Source: JABFRG01 sp038210445 (GTDB lineage: Bacteria; Myxococcota_A; Polyangia; Polyangiales; Polyangiaceae). From it: a stretch of DNA of 64,000 nucleotides. A program made the translations under genes and the position numbers. This document shows, in pieces, positions 42,414 through 50,569 of the stretch (the first letter of the stretch is position 1; the number at the start of each line of letters is the position of its first letter). The DNA is taken from contig JBBQWQ010000034.1 of assembly GCA_038210445.1 (NCBI GenBank), positions 1-64,000 on the forward strand. Reading direction: 5' to 3'. The notes beneath the pieces are model-generated. The model had not been told where the DNA came from. It ran no database searches and saw only the letters and a program-made list of their open reading frames with translations.

Positions 42414-43307
42414 CTACTTCGCCGCCATCGAGAGCTCGTGGTTGAGAAAGTGCGCCGCCAGCATGCCGGCGGCGGCGCCGGTGGTGGCGCTCTGCATGGG
42501 CATGGTCGCGTCGCCGGCCGCCCAGATGCCGAGCCGCGACGTCCGCTTCTGATCGTCGAGCTTCAAAAAGCCCAGTGCGTCGTACTCCAGGCCCAGCGAC
42601 GTCACGATGGCGGTCTGCCGCTGAACGGGCGCGGCGAAGATCACGTCGCGTGCGATGCGCGCGCCGCCCTCGAGCTCCACCGCCTCGAGCGCGCCACCGT
42701 CGCCTTTGGAAAGGAGCCGAGCGATGGGCCGCTCCTCGATGCGCACGCCAGCCGCCTCCAGTCGCGCGCGCGTCGCCGCGGGCACCTCGAACGCTCCTCG
42801 GGTGAAGGCCACCAGGTCGGGCGACCAGTTCTGCAAGAAGAGCCCGTGCTCCAACATCTCGGGCGCGCGCGGCCAGAAGCCGAAGGCGCGGTCGCGCACC
42901 TCCCAGCCGTGGCAGTAGGGGCACTGGAAGATGGAGTGGCCCCAGAGCTCGCGAAAGCCGTCGATGGGCGGCATCTCGTCGACCATGCCAGTGGCCAGAA
43001 GAACGCGTCGCGCGGGGAGGTCACTGCCATCGCCCAGACGCGCGCGGAACGCGTCTGGCGCGCCCGCTATCGCGTCTACCGCCACGTCGCGCACGGTCAC
43101 GTCGTAGGGCGCGAGCTGCTCGCGCGCGATGCGCCGAAACTCGAGCGGCGGCGTGCCGTCGCGGGTGACGAAGTTGTGCAGGTGGGTGGCTGCCGCGTTG
43201 CGCCGCACGCCTCCGTCGCACAGAAGCACGCGCTTCCGCGCGCGACCCAGCGTGAGCGCCGCAGCCAGACCCGCAGGACCACCGCCGAGAATGAGGACGT
43301 CGTACAT
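42414..43307 (-). CDS. Thioredoxin reductase-like FAD/NAD(P) oxidoreductase
   Basis: 297-residue flavoprotein of the thioredoxin-reductase family. FAD-binding GGGPAGLAAAL at residues 8-18, redox-active CPYC at 129-132 within HSIFQCPYCHGWEV, NAD(P)-binding segment around 137-170 (AFGFWPRAPEML), and C-terminal FAD motif GIWAAGDATMPM. Two active-site Cys separated by two residues are as in TrxB, but these smaller enzymes often act on other disulfides or quinone-like molecules. It runs convergently with the AraC gene, and its 224-bp upstream region is shared with the divergent lipoprotein. Confidence 0.88.
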   Translation of the reverse strand: MYDVLILGGGPAGLAAALTLGRARKRVLLCDGGVRRNAAATHLHNFVTRDGTPPLEFRRIAREQLAPYDVTVRDVAVDAIAGAPDAFRARLGDGSDLPARRVLLATGMVDEMPPIDGFRELWGHSIFQCPYCHGWEVRDRAFGFWPRAPEMLEHGLFLQNWSPDLVAFTRGAFEVPAATRARLEAAGVRIEERPIARLLSKGDGGALEAVELEGGARIARDVIFAAPVQRQTAIVTSLGLEYDALGFLKLDDQKRTSRLGIWAAGDATMPMQSATTGAAAGMLAAHFLNHELSMAAK

Positions 43308-43531
43308 GAGCCAAGAGATACGCCCGGCGGTCGGCGCGCGTTAGGGGTGGTTCGCAGGCCCAGTCGGCCTTTCTTTCGAACGGTCACTTTGCGCGCCGCG
43401 GGGGGCGCGCGGCGCCCCGAAGTTGCGCCATGCGACTCGATTTGGGACGGTCGACGCAAGATGGGACAGTTGCGCGCGCAGGTAGACTGTAACTTCTTGA
43501 CTGTCGTTTCGTGGGCGCTAGTGCAGGGCCC

Positions 43532-44530
43532 ATGAGCTCACGGATTCGCGCTGCCTTCTTCGTCCTCGGGGTCTCGCTTCTCGCCGGCTGCACCGCCGCG
43601 CCGGAGGCCGACGACGTCGACGCCACGCGCCAGGCTGCCACCGCAGAAGCGACCGTCACCTTCAAGGCCGACTGGACCACCGACGTGAGCGGCGGCCTCG
43701 AGCGCGGCAAGCGTCTCCGCATCGTGTATGCGCCCTCGCGAACCAAGTGCGTCGCCACCTCGGGCGGCAACGCTGTGTGGTCCTCCACCGCGTTCTACCG
43801 ATGGAATGGCGGCCCGGTGAAGTCCACCTTCGCGGCCGGTCACAACCCCGACGGCTCGGGCGCCGCGCCCGGCATCGCGCTCGACCAGACCGGGCAGCTC
43901 GAGATGTGGTTTCAGAGCAACAACGTGTACGGCTGCAACGAGTACGACTCGGCGTTCGGTCAGAACTACAAGTTCACCGTGGGCGCCGCGGCGACCGACC
44001 CGGGTTGGGTGGGCAACGCCGGCTACGCATTCGAGCGCGAGACCTGCAACGGCGCGGTGTGCGAAGGCCGCTGGCACCCGCTCGACGGCGGCTTCGTCTA
44101 CGAGACCTGGGCCCGCCAGCGCGCCGCGCTTCGCCGCGCAGGCTTCGAGGTGTGGAAGGCCGGCGTTACCGACTTCGACAACCCCAACCTTTGGCAGCAG
44201 CTCGACGTGCAGGTGCACCGCCGCTACGTGGGCGAGGCCGCCTTCACCACCGAGTACGTGGGCTTCGACGGGCGCTGGGGCAACAACGCCCACTACGGCA
44301 TCGATCTCCGCGCCCTCGACCCCTTCGAGTGGCCCCGCGGCGCCAACATCCGCACCGCAGCCGACTGCCCCAAGTACACCATCACGCGCGTGAACGGCGG
44401 AACCTACGCCGAAGCGCAGCTCGAGTTTTACTTCACGGTCAACGGCGTAGCTCTCCGCGCCGAAGGCGGCAGCAACTTCGTCGGCAAGTACCAGGACTAC
44501 CTGGGCAACTTCGCGGTCTGCGCGCCCTGA
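43532..44530 (+). CDS. DUF6209-like secreted lipoprotein
   Basis: 332-residue predicted lipoprotein: MSSRIRAAFFVLGVSLLAGC gives a clean lipobox at residue 20. The mature domain (about 40-155) contains FKADWTTDVSGGLERGKRL, RIVYAPSRTKCVAT, YRWNGGPVKSTFAAGHNPDG and LEMWFQSNNVYGCNEYDSAF, the pattern I associate with DUF6209 proteins of Polyangia. A second part (about 165-330) with Cys pairs and GFDGRWGNNAHYGIDLRAL follows. Role unknown. Its last 34 bp overlap the convergent TetR gene. Confidence 0.75.
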   Translation: MSSRIRAAFFVLGVSLLAGCTAAPEADDVDATRQAATAEATVTFKADWTTDVSGGLERGKRLRIVYAPSRTKCVATSGGNAVWSSTAFYRWNGGPVKSTFAAGHNPDGSGAAPGIALDQTGQLEMWFQSNNVYGCNEYDSAFGQNYKFTVGAAATDPGWVGNAGYAFERETCNGAVCEGRWHPLDGGFVYETWARQRAALRRAGFEVWKAGVTDFDNPNLWQQLDVQVHRRYVGEAAFTTEYVGFDGRWGNNAHYGIDLRALDPFEWPRGANIRTAADCPKYTITRVNGGTYAEAQLEFYFTVNGVALRAEGGSNFVGKYQDYLGNFAVCAP

Positions 44531-45108
44531 GGCTTCCGCAGGGCCTGCACCAGCAGGCGCACCAGCTCGGTAAGATGCCTGTCGTGGGTGGCCGTGCTCG
44601 TGGCGTCGTAGGCCGCGCCGGCGGCGGCGCGCACCAGCATCTGCGCGGCCGTCTGCGGGGTTAGCCCTGCGGCGCGCAAGTCGAGCTCCTTGGCGCTCTC
44701 AAGCACCTCGACCAAGAGCGCGAGGTAGGCGCGGTCGAGCCGGTGAATGATCTCAGCCCCCAGCCTTGATTGGGAGTCCATGAGCTCTTGCGCATGGGGC
44801 GAGGCGTGCACCAGCTCCCAGTATCGCGTGAACTTGGCAGAGAGCATCGCCGCCAGCCGCAGGTCGACCGGAGCGCGCGCGCGGTTCGCCGCCTGGGTCG
44901 CCTTCAGCAGCTCTTCGCCCACGGCCTCGACCACCGCCCGGAAGACCGCCTCTTTGTCCTCGAAGTAGGCGTAGATGGTGGGCTTAGCCACGCCCGCCTC
45001 GGTGGCCAGCAAGTCCACCGATGTGCGCTTGAAGCCGTACTGCCCGAACAGGCGCGTCGCCACCTCGATGATCCGCTCACGCTTGTCGGGGCTCTTGGGG
45101 TCCGCCAC
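44497..45108 (-). CDS. TetR-family repressor
   Basis: 203-residue regulator: HTH at about residues 8-55 (RERIIEVATRLFGQYGFKRTSV, LLATEAGVAKPTIYAYFEDKEAVF) and a helical ligand domain. The GTG start 45108 (VADPKSPDKRER) is chosen to leave a palindromic operator upstream; the frame is open to 45150. It is divergent from the NAD-dependent epimerase gene and probably represses both. Its 3' end overlaps the convergent DUF6209-like gene by 34 bp. Confidence 0.85.
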   Translation of the reverse strand: MADPKSPDKRERIIEVATRLFGQYGFKRTSVDLLATEAGVAKPTIYAYFEDKEAVFRAVVEAVGEELLKATQAANRARAPVDLRLAAMLSAKFTRYWELVHASPHAQELMDSQSRLGAEIIHRLDRAYLALLVEVLESAKELDLRAAGLTPQTAAQMLVRAAAGAAYDATSTATHDRHLTELVRLLVQALRKPQGAQTAKLPR

Positions 45109-45136
45109 GCCACGACCGTAGCACGACTTGACTAAA

Positions 45137-45162
45137 TGAACCAAATGCACACAATTGGTTCA
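45137..45162. promoter_or_regulatory. TetR operator in divergent promoter
   Basis: TGAACCAA (45137-45144) and its exact complement TTGGTTCA (45155-45162) are separated by 10 bp, forming a 26-bp inverted repeat between the divergent TetR and epimerase genes. Another ACTGGTTC half-site follows at 45164-45171. This is the only AT-rich, symmetric stretch in the intergenic region and is the likely TetR target controlling both genes. Confidence 0.7.
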
Positions 45163-45205
45163 ACTGGTTCGGCGCCCCGCCGGCCTTCGCCTTGGAGCTC
45201 AGTTC

Positions 45206-46249
45206 ATGCACGTCCTCGTCACCGGCGCTTCCGGATTCATCGCCTCGCGCACCATCGAACAGCTTCTCGCCAAAGGACATCGCGTGCGCGGCACCGTGCG
45301 ATCGCTCGGCAAGGAGAAGGACCTCGCGCCGCTGCGCGCACTTCCGGGTGCGAAGGAGCGCCTGGAGCTGGTGCGGGCCGATCTGCTCACGGAGGGCAGC
45401 TTCGACGCCGCCGCCCAGGGCTGCGACGCTGCGCTGCACATGGCGAGCCCGTACGTGCTCGACGCCAAGGACCCGCAGAAGGATCTGGTGGACCCCGCGG
45501 TGCAGGGGACCCTCAGCGTCCTCTCCGCGTGCGAGAAAGCGAGCTCGGTGAAGCGCTTGGTGATCACTTCGTCGATGGCCGCCATCACCGACGAACCGGA
45601 GAGCGATCATGTGCTCACCGAGGCCGACTGGAACGTGAAGTCGAGCCTCACGCGCAACCCGTACTACTACTCGAAGACCCTGGCCGAGAAGGCGGGGTGG
45701 GACTTCGTCGAGAAGAGGCGCCCGGGGTTCGATCTGGTGACCATCAACCCGTTCATGGTCATCGGGCCCGCACTCTCGCCGGGTATCAATACGTCGAATC
45801 AGCTCTTCGTCGACCTCTTGTCGGGAACGTACCCGGGTATCATGAACCTCACCTGGGGCTTCGTCGACGTGCGCGACGTGGCCGACGCTCACCTTCGCGC
45901 CATCGAGACCCCCGGGGCGCATGGGCGCTACATCACCGCCGGAGAGACCATCTCCATGCGCGACGTGGTGGACCTGCTGGCGAAGAATGGTTGGGGCGCG
46001 GGCAACAAGCTACCGAAGCTCGGGATGGACTGCGGGGCAGGCGACTTTGCGGTGCGGCTCTCGTCGTATCTTCAGCCCAAAGGCGTAGGCTCCTACCTGC
46101 GAACGCACGTCGGGCGCGTGCCGCGCTACGACACCGGCAAGGTGCAGCGCGAGCTCGGCCTGCGCTTCCGGCCCGTGGCTGCGTCGATTCTCGATGCGGC
46201 GTCGGATCTCGCAGCGCAAGGTCACGTGCAGAAGCACGCTTCGCCTTGA
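45206..46249 (+). CDS. NAD-dependent epimerase / dihydroflavonol-reductase-like
   Basis: 347-residue extended short-chain dehydrogenase. The Rossmann motif GASGFIAS is at residues 7-14 of MHVLVTGASG, the active-site Tyr and Lys are in NPYYYSKTLAEK (YxxxK), and PFMVIGPALSPGINTSNQ is typical of dihydroflavonol-4-reductase-like enzymes. These reduce aldehydes or ketones with NADPH or modify sugars. The divergent TetR and palindrome suggest induction by a small compound, so a detoxification role is plausible. ATG 45206 is the natural family start. Confidence 0.87.
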   Translation: MHVLVTGASGFIASRTIEQLLAKGHRVRGTVRSLGKEKDLAPLRALPGAKERLELVRADLLTEGSFDAAAQGCDAALHMASPYVLDAKDPQKDLVDPAVQGTLSVLSACEKASSVKRLVITSSMAAITDEPESDHVLTEADWNVKSSLTRNPYYYSKTLAEKAGWDFVEKRRPGFDLVTINPFMVIGPALSPGINTSNQLFVDLLSGTYPGIMNLTWGFVDVRDVADAHLRAIETPGAHGRYITAGETISMRDVVDLLAKNGWGAGNKLPKLGMDCGAGDFAVRLSSYLQPKGVGSYLRTHVGRVPRYDTGKVQRELGLRFRPVAASILDAASDLAAQGHVQKHASP

Positions 46250-46250
46250 A

Positions 46251-47000
46251 TCAGGTGCGCGCGCCGTTTTCGGCCCACTGCGCGAAGGGCTTGCTGCGCA
46301 ACCCTGCGTGCGCCGCGCCCGGCACCACCACGCCGCGGAGCGCGCTCACCAGCGCCTCCTCGATGCGCGCGCGTGCCGGTACGCCATGCCGTTCGAGATC
46401 GGCGCCTGGAGCCGGTAGCGTCAGGGCTCGCCACTCGCGCAGGTTGGCGACGCCCAAGGGGAGCAGCCAATCGGTGATGTCTACACGCAAATGGGCCGGC
46501 ATCGAGGAGAGAAAGGCCCAGCCGACCCGCGCGTGGTCGATCTCGTCGGAGAGCAGCTCGCGAAGCGCCGCCCGGGCCAGCGGGTGCGTGGCGGCGTCGA
46601 GGCAGGCGGCCAGGTAGGCGCTGGCGAAGGTCTCGTTGAAGACGCATTGGCCCACCACGTAGAGCGCGGCGCGCACCGCCTTCGTGCGCGCGGCAGGATG
46701 GTGCGGATGCGCGAACGGGAGCTCCGGCGCAGGGGCTGCTTCGGCCCCCCGGTAGCGCGAGGCCATGGCCTGACACAGCGCCGCGTGCCGGTGCTCGTCG
46801 TCGATAGCTCGCGCCGCAGTGGCCACGATGCCGGCGTCGGCTTCCAGCTCCGTGAGTGCGCGCTCCACCACCGCGAACGATTGCGCCACCCGCCGCTCGG
46901 TGGCGGCCTGGCTCCACCAGAGGCGCGCCAGCACCGTACGCTGCTCGCTGGGCATGGCGGCGATCTCCGCGTCGGCCGGCGGGAGCGGCCGCTGCGTCAT
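46251..47000 (-). CDS. Ferritin-like domain protein
   Basis: 249-residue protein of the ferritin-like superfamily. Two helices carry likely metal ligands: ERRVAQSFAVVERALTELE with AIDDEHRHAALCQ, and the second pair with FNETFASAYLAAC and LLSDEIDHARVGWAFL (E-x-x-H type). The C-terminal part is less conserved. ATG 47000 (MTQRPLPPADAEIAAMPSEQ) is chosen; the frame is open much further upstream. It follows the Cys-rich lipoprotein gene by 50 bp on the same strand; together they form a two-gene unit that recurs in Myxococcota as I recall. Confidence 0.7.
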   Translation of the reverse strand: MTQRPLPPADAEIAAMPSEQRTVLARLWWSQAATERRVAQSFAVVERALTELEADAGIVATAARAIDDEHRHAALCQAMASRYRGAEAAPAPELPFAHPHHPAARTKAVRAALYVVGQCVFNETFASAYLAACLDAATHPLARAALRELLSDEIDHARVGWAFLSSMPAHLRVDITDWLLPLGVANLREWRALTLPAPGADLERHGVPARARIEEALVSALRGVVVPGAAHAGLRSKPFAQWAENGART

Positions 47001-47050
47001 GGCGCCGCCCCAGCGGCCTGCGGGCGAGAGCGGCGAAAGAGCCTGGCAGC

Positions 47051-47416
47051 TCACGGCGCGCCCTCGGAGGCCGAGCGGGGGCAGCACACCGGCGCCTCGT
47101 CCTGACGCTGGCAACAGAGGTCGGGGCCGCCGTCGGAGGTGCACACCATGCCCTTGGTGGTGGGCCAGCCAGACTCGCAGGCCCGCGCATCTGCTGTGAG
47201 CACGTCGCTCGCAGCATCCCGCGGCGCGCCCGCGTCCGTGCCGCTTGCGATGCTCGACGAGGGCGATTCGGTCGGCGAGTCCACCGAAACCGCTTCGTCG
47301 GGTGGGCGGGTGCCGGGCGCCGCTTCGGCCACGCGGGCCATGCATGCAACGCCGCCGGAACCGCCCAAGAGAACGCCGCTACCAAGAACGAGGGTGTGAA
47401 AAAGACGATGGTTCAT
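47051..47416 (-). CDS. Cys-rich lipoprotein upstream of ferritin-like gene
   Basis: 121-residue protein from an ATG with a strong ribosome binding site (GGGAGGAGG 5 bp upstream). The signal peptide ends in GGVAC (residue about 24), compatible with a lipobox. The C-terminal quarter has six Cys in WPTTKGMVCTSDGG, DLCCQRQDE and PVCCP, a likely disulfide- or metal-bound knob. It overlaps nothing and is followed 50 bp later by the ferritin-like gene, which implies joint function. Confidence 0.6.
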   Translation of the reverse strand: MNHRLFHTLVLGSGVLLGGSGGVACMARVAEAAPGTRPPDEAVSVDSPTESPSSSIASGTDAGAPRDAASDVLTADARACESGWPTTKGMVCTSDGGPDLCCQRQDEAPVCCPRSASEGAP

Positions 47417-47547
47417 CAGAACCTCCTCCCGAAAGCCTGTCTCCCAAGGCGCCCTCGCGGAATCTGTATAATTGGAATAAGATAGTGCGTACAAAACGAT
47501 ACAATGGCCCGGCGCTCGGGCGCTCGCGCACAGGCTATGCTGCGCGC

Positions 47548-48030
47548 ATGAAGTTCCCGTGGCTGGTGGTCCTCTCGCTCGGTGTTGCCGCCTGCGGCGG
47601 TTCGTCGTCCCCCAACGCCTCGTACGGTCTGCCCGGTCTGCGTGGTCTACCTGGTCTGCCTGGCGCCGCCGCCCAGGCGTGTGGCCCGCGGGTGCTCAGC
47701 CGCCTCTACTTCGGCCTCGGCAGCCCCCAAGGGCCTATTGCCGAGCCAGCCTTCCAGGCCTTCGTCGACGAGGTGTTGACGCCGCGCTTCCCAGACGGCC
47801 TGACGCTGCTCGCCGCCGATGGCCAGTGGCGGGGCAAGGAAGGCAAGACCGAGCGGGAGGGCTCCCGCATTCTCGAGCTGGTGCACGAGGCGAGCGCAGA
47901 GGTAGACCAAAAGCTCGTGCAGATCGTCACGCTCTACAAGCAGCGCTTTCACCAAGAGTCGGTGCTGGTGGTTCGCCACCAGGCCACTGCCTGCTTCGCC
48001 GCGGGTGGGTCGCCTGCGCTCGTCCGCTGA
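47548..48030 (+). CDS. DUF3574 lipoprotein with collagen-like leader
   Basis: 160-residue predicted lipoprotein. MKFPWLVVLSLGVAACGG gives lipidation at residue 16; then GLPGLRGLPGLPG (residues 27-39), a short collagen-like repeat. The globular part matches DUF3574: LYFGLGSPQGPIAEPAF, VDEVLTPRFPDGLTLLAADGQW, and LVQIVTLYKQRFHQESVLVV. The domain's activity is unknown. ATG 47548 fits the signal peptide; the longer open frame upstream does not. An AT-rich island with a TATAAT box lies at about 47.46-47.51 kb between this gene and the divergent lipoprotein. Confidence 0.75.
   Translation: MKFPWLVVLSLGVAACGGSSSPNASYGLPGLRGLPGLPGAAAQACGPRVLSRLYFGLGSPQGPIAEPAFQAFVDEVLTPRFPDGLTLLAADGQWRGKEGKTEREGSRILELVHEASAEVDQKLVQIVTLYKQRFHQESVLVVRHQATACFAAGGSPALVR
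47626..47664 (+). repeat. Collagen-like Gly-Leu-Pro codon repeat
   Basis: Thirteen codons encode GLPGLRGLPGLPG, four Gly-x-y triplets plus a terminal Gly, from near-identical 9-nt units (GGTCTGCCC, GGTCTGCGT, GGTCTACCT, GGTCTGCCT). They lie between the lipobox and the folded DUF3574 domain, so they form a stiff spacer from the membrane. Tandem units of this sort change length by slippage. Confidence 0.6.
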
Positions 48031-48047
48031 CGTGATACGTTGACGAC

Positions 48048-48503
48048 GTGCAAGACGCGAGCATTCAAGAGCGACTCTACCCTGGCCTAACCTGCTTCGG
48101 CTGCGGCCACGCCAGCACCGGCGGCCTCCACCTTCGGAGCTACCGCGTGGAGGGCGGCGCCGCCGCGACCTTCGTGCCCGGCGCAGTGCACGACAACGGG
48201 CTTGGCTTCGTCAACGGCGGCATTCTCTCGACGATCCTCGACTGCCACACCGCGGCGGTGGTGATGAGCGAGGTCCACGAACGCGGCTGGCGCGCGCCCA
48301 CCGACGCAGCGCTCTCGTTCGTCACCGCAGGCTTCGACGTGCGCTTCCTGCGCCCCACGCCGCTGGGGCCGCCGCTGGAGCTCTGGGCGCAACCGGAGAG
48401 CATCGGCGAGAGCGAGATGATCGTCCTCGGCGAGGTGCGCTTCGAAGGCAAGGTGCGGGTCACCATGCGCGCCACCTGGAAGCGCTTTCGCCCGCGGAAC
48501 TAG
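48048..48503 (+). CDS. PaaI-like hotdog thioesterase
   Basis: 151-residue single hotdog domain. Typical features are the leading CFGCGHASTGGLHLRSY and the central helix segment DNGLGFVNGGILSTILDCHTAA, where the Asp/Gly-rich turn places the acyl-CoA thioester; the strand VRFLRPTPLGPPLELWAQ completes the fold. The GTG start 48048 is used. It ends 31 bp before the tgt gene in the same direction and may be co-transcribed with it, although the functions are unrelated. Confidence 0.82.
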   Translation: MQDASIQERLYPGLTCFGCGHASTGGLHLRSYRVEGGAAATFVPGAVHDNGLGFVNGGILSTILDCHTAAVVMSEVHERGWRAPTDAALSFVTAGFDVRFLRPTPLGPPLELWAQPESIGESEMIVLGEVRFEGKVRVTMRATWKRFRPRN

Positions 48504-48534
48504 GCGGGCGCGACGTGCTAGAGGTGCGGGCCTC

Positions 48535-49656
48535 ATGTTTCGCTTCACCCTGAGCGCCCGCGACCCCCACTCGCGGGCCCGACGCGGCACCCTTCACACC
48601 GCGCACGGAACCGTGGAGACGCCCACGTTCATGGCAGTGGGCACCCGCGCTGCCGTGACCTATCTCACGCCTTCGGAGCTGCGCGCGACCGGCACCCAGG
48701 TGGTGCTCGGCAACACGTATCACTTGATGCTGCGGCCCGGCCCCGAGGCCTTCCGGCGGGTGGGCGGCATTCATCGATTCATGGGCTGGGACGGCCCGGT
48801 GCTCACCGACTCCGGCGGGTTTCAGATCTTCTCGCTGCCCAGCGAGCGGACCATGAGCGAGAAGGGCGCGCGCTTCAAGTCGTACATCAACGAGTCGTTC
48901 CACTCGCTGTCGCCGGAGCGGTCTATCGAGGTGCAGACCGCCATCGGCTCCGACATCATGATGGTGCTCGACGAATGCGTGGATTCTACATCGAGCGAAG
49001 AGGTGGTCACGAAGGCCATGCACCGCACCCATCGCTGGGCGCTGCGCAGCCTGGCCGCCCGTCAGAACCCGGCGCAGGCGCTCTTCGCCATCGTGCAAGG
49101 GGGCGTGGTGCCGGCGCTGCGGGCGCAGTCGGCGGCGTTTCTCACGGAGCACCCGTTCGACGGGTTCGCCATCGGGGGGCTGGCAGTGGGCGACACCCGC
49201 GCCCAGCGAGAAGACACTACGGCCTTTGCCGCCGAGCTCTTGCCGGCCGACAAGCCGCGCTACCTCATGGGCGTAGGCACGCCGCCCGACCTGCTCTTGG
49301 CCATCTTGGCCGGCGTCGACATGTTCGACTGCATCATCCCCACCCAGCTCGCCACCCAGGGCACCGCGTTCACCACGCGCGGTCGGGTTCGCCTAAAGCG
49401 CATGGCGCACTTCGATTCCGACGCGCCGCTCGACGCCGAGTGCCCCTGCAGCACCTGCCGCACGTTCACCCGGGGCTACCTGCACCATCTCATCAAAGCG
49501 AACGAGCCCTTGGGGCCGCGCCTCGTATCGTTTCACAACCTTTTCTACTACAACGCCCTCATGGCAGAAGCGCGGCGGCACATCGAGCTTGGCACCTACG
49601 CAGCCTTCGCCAAGGCCCAGCTCGAGGCCATCGACCGCCACGAGCACGCGGAGTAG
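48535..49656 (+). CDS. tgt: Queuine tRNA-guanine transglycosylase
   Basis: 373-residue TGT, which replaces guanine-34 of tRNAs with GUN anticodons by the queuosine precursor preQ1. Motifs in order: N-terminal TPTFMAVGTRAAVTYLTP, general-base region TDSGGFQIFSL, QGG in FAIVQGGVVP, catalytic Asp in DMFDCIIPTQLATQG, and the zinc site CPCSTCRTFTRGYLHHL. In E. coli the residue after PT in the catalytic motif is Arg; here it is Gln (PTQ), a difference I have seen in some other phyla. Length is as usual for the family. Confidence 0.95.
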   Translation: MFRFTLSARDPHSRARRGTLHTAHGTVETPTFMAVGTRAAVTYLTPSELRATGTQVVLGNTYHLMLRPGPEAFRRVGGIHRFMGWDGPVLTDSGGFQIFSLPSERTMSEKGARFKSYINESFHSLSPERSIEVQTAIGSDIMMVLDECVDSTSSEEVVTKAMHRTHRWALRSLAARQNPAQALFAIVQGGVVPALRAQSAAFLTEHPFDGFAIGGLAVGDTRAQREDTTAFAAELLPADKPRYLMGVGTPPDLLLAILAGVDMFDCIIPTQLATQGTAFTTRGRVRLKRMAHFDSDAPLDAECPCSTCRTFTRGYLHHLIKANEPLGPRLVSFHNLFYYNALMAEARRHIELGTYAAFAKAQLEAIDRHEHAE

Positions 49657-49661
49657 AGCGG

Positions 49662-49991
49662 TCAGCGCTCGTCGAGAATCGGCGCACCGCGGTTGGCGAC
49701 GTACCAGGTCGGCTTGTTCGCGCAACGAAACACCTTCACGCGCATGCTGCGTTCGGTCTCGCCGACGAGCTCGACGAAGTTGGCGTCGAGCCGCTCGGCT
49801 ACCTGGTCGGCGCTTTCGCCCTGCCCGAGGCGCGCCACCTCGACGAAGCGACAGTGCTCGTGGAGCCAGCCGTCTTCGACGTCGCTCACGAAGGTGGTGG
49901 GTATCTTGGCGGAGCTGTAGTTCCGCGTCGAGCCTCCGCATGCGGCGAGAAGCGTAAGAAGAGCCGTTGCGAGAATCGAATGGGTCTTCAT
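49662..49991 (-). CDS. Small lipoprotein, third gene of a coupled trio
   Basis: 109-residue predicted lipoprotein: MKTHSILATALLTLLAACGG with lipidated Cys18. The mature part has Cys pairs (EHCRFVEV, FRCANKPT) and a beta pattern (RSMRVKVFRCANKPTWYVA). Its ATG overlaps the TGA of the preceding gene (ATGA), so it is translated with the other two lipoproteins. No family is recognised. Confidence 0.6.
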   Translation of the reverse strand: MKTHSILATALLTLLAACGGSTRNYSSAKIPTTFVSDVEDGWLHEHCRFVEVARLGQGESADQVAERLDANFVELVGETERSMRVKVFRCANKPTWYVANRGAPILDER

Positions 49992-50569
49992 CGTGCGCCG
50001 ACTTTCTTCACAGGCGTCTTGCTCTTCTTGCTCTCGGGCCTCGCGGCCGGCACCACAGCTCGCGTGCGCGGCGTGGGCAGGGGAGCGAACGCCGTCTCGG
50101 GCGCGTCGGCCTTTGGCCGAGGCACGGGCAGGGGGGCAAACACCGTTTCCGGAGGTTTGCTCTTCACGCGAATGATGTCGCCGACGATCACGAGATTGCT
50201 GCAGCCAGGCCAGAAGGGGAGCCAGTTGAGGACCTCTACGAAGTTGAGCGCGCAGGGCTTCGACCGGACCGAGAGCCGCACCACTGCCTGCCCCTTGGCG
50301 CGCGCCACTTGCGCGTTGATTGCATCCGAGATGTCGGTCGTCGGATCGAGCTTGGCGAACGAGTAGCCAATCGCCCATACGGTGGCGTCTTGCTCGAAGC
50401 GGCCCACCACTTCCTGTCGGCTCTGGGGAACTATCTCGCCGTCGGCGTCGCGGACGCCGCGCGAGAGGGAGATCGGAACCTTGGCTCCCGGGGCGACCAC
50501 TTCGCTCGACGCGCCCGCGCAGCCGACCAGAGAGGCCGCGCACGTCGCCAGAAGGATGCGGCGGATCAT
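49988..50569 (-). CDS. Lipoprotein, TRL/Bor-like, second of trio
   Basis: 193-residue predicted lipoprotein: MIRRILLATCAASLVGC gives lipidation at residue 17. The first 120 residues have the look of short beta-sandwich TRL/Bor-type lipoproteins (WAIGYSFAKLDPTTDISDAI, VARAKGQAVVRLSVRS, WLPFWPGCSNLVIVGDIIRV), but the family is not certain. The C-terminus is Pro/Lys-rich. It overlaps both neighbours by 4 nt (ATGA), a tightly coupled three-lipoprotein unit. Confidence 0.6.
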   Translation of the reverse strand: MIRRILLATCAASLVGCAGASSEVVAPGAKVPISLSRGVRDADGEIVPQSRQEVVGRFEQDATVWAIGYSFAKLDPTTDISDAINAQVARAKGQAVVRLSVRSKPCALNFVEVLNWLPFWPGCSNLVIVGDIIRVKSKPPETVFAPLPVPRPKADAPETAFAPLPTPRTRAVVPAARPESKKSKTPVKKVGAR

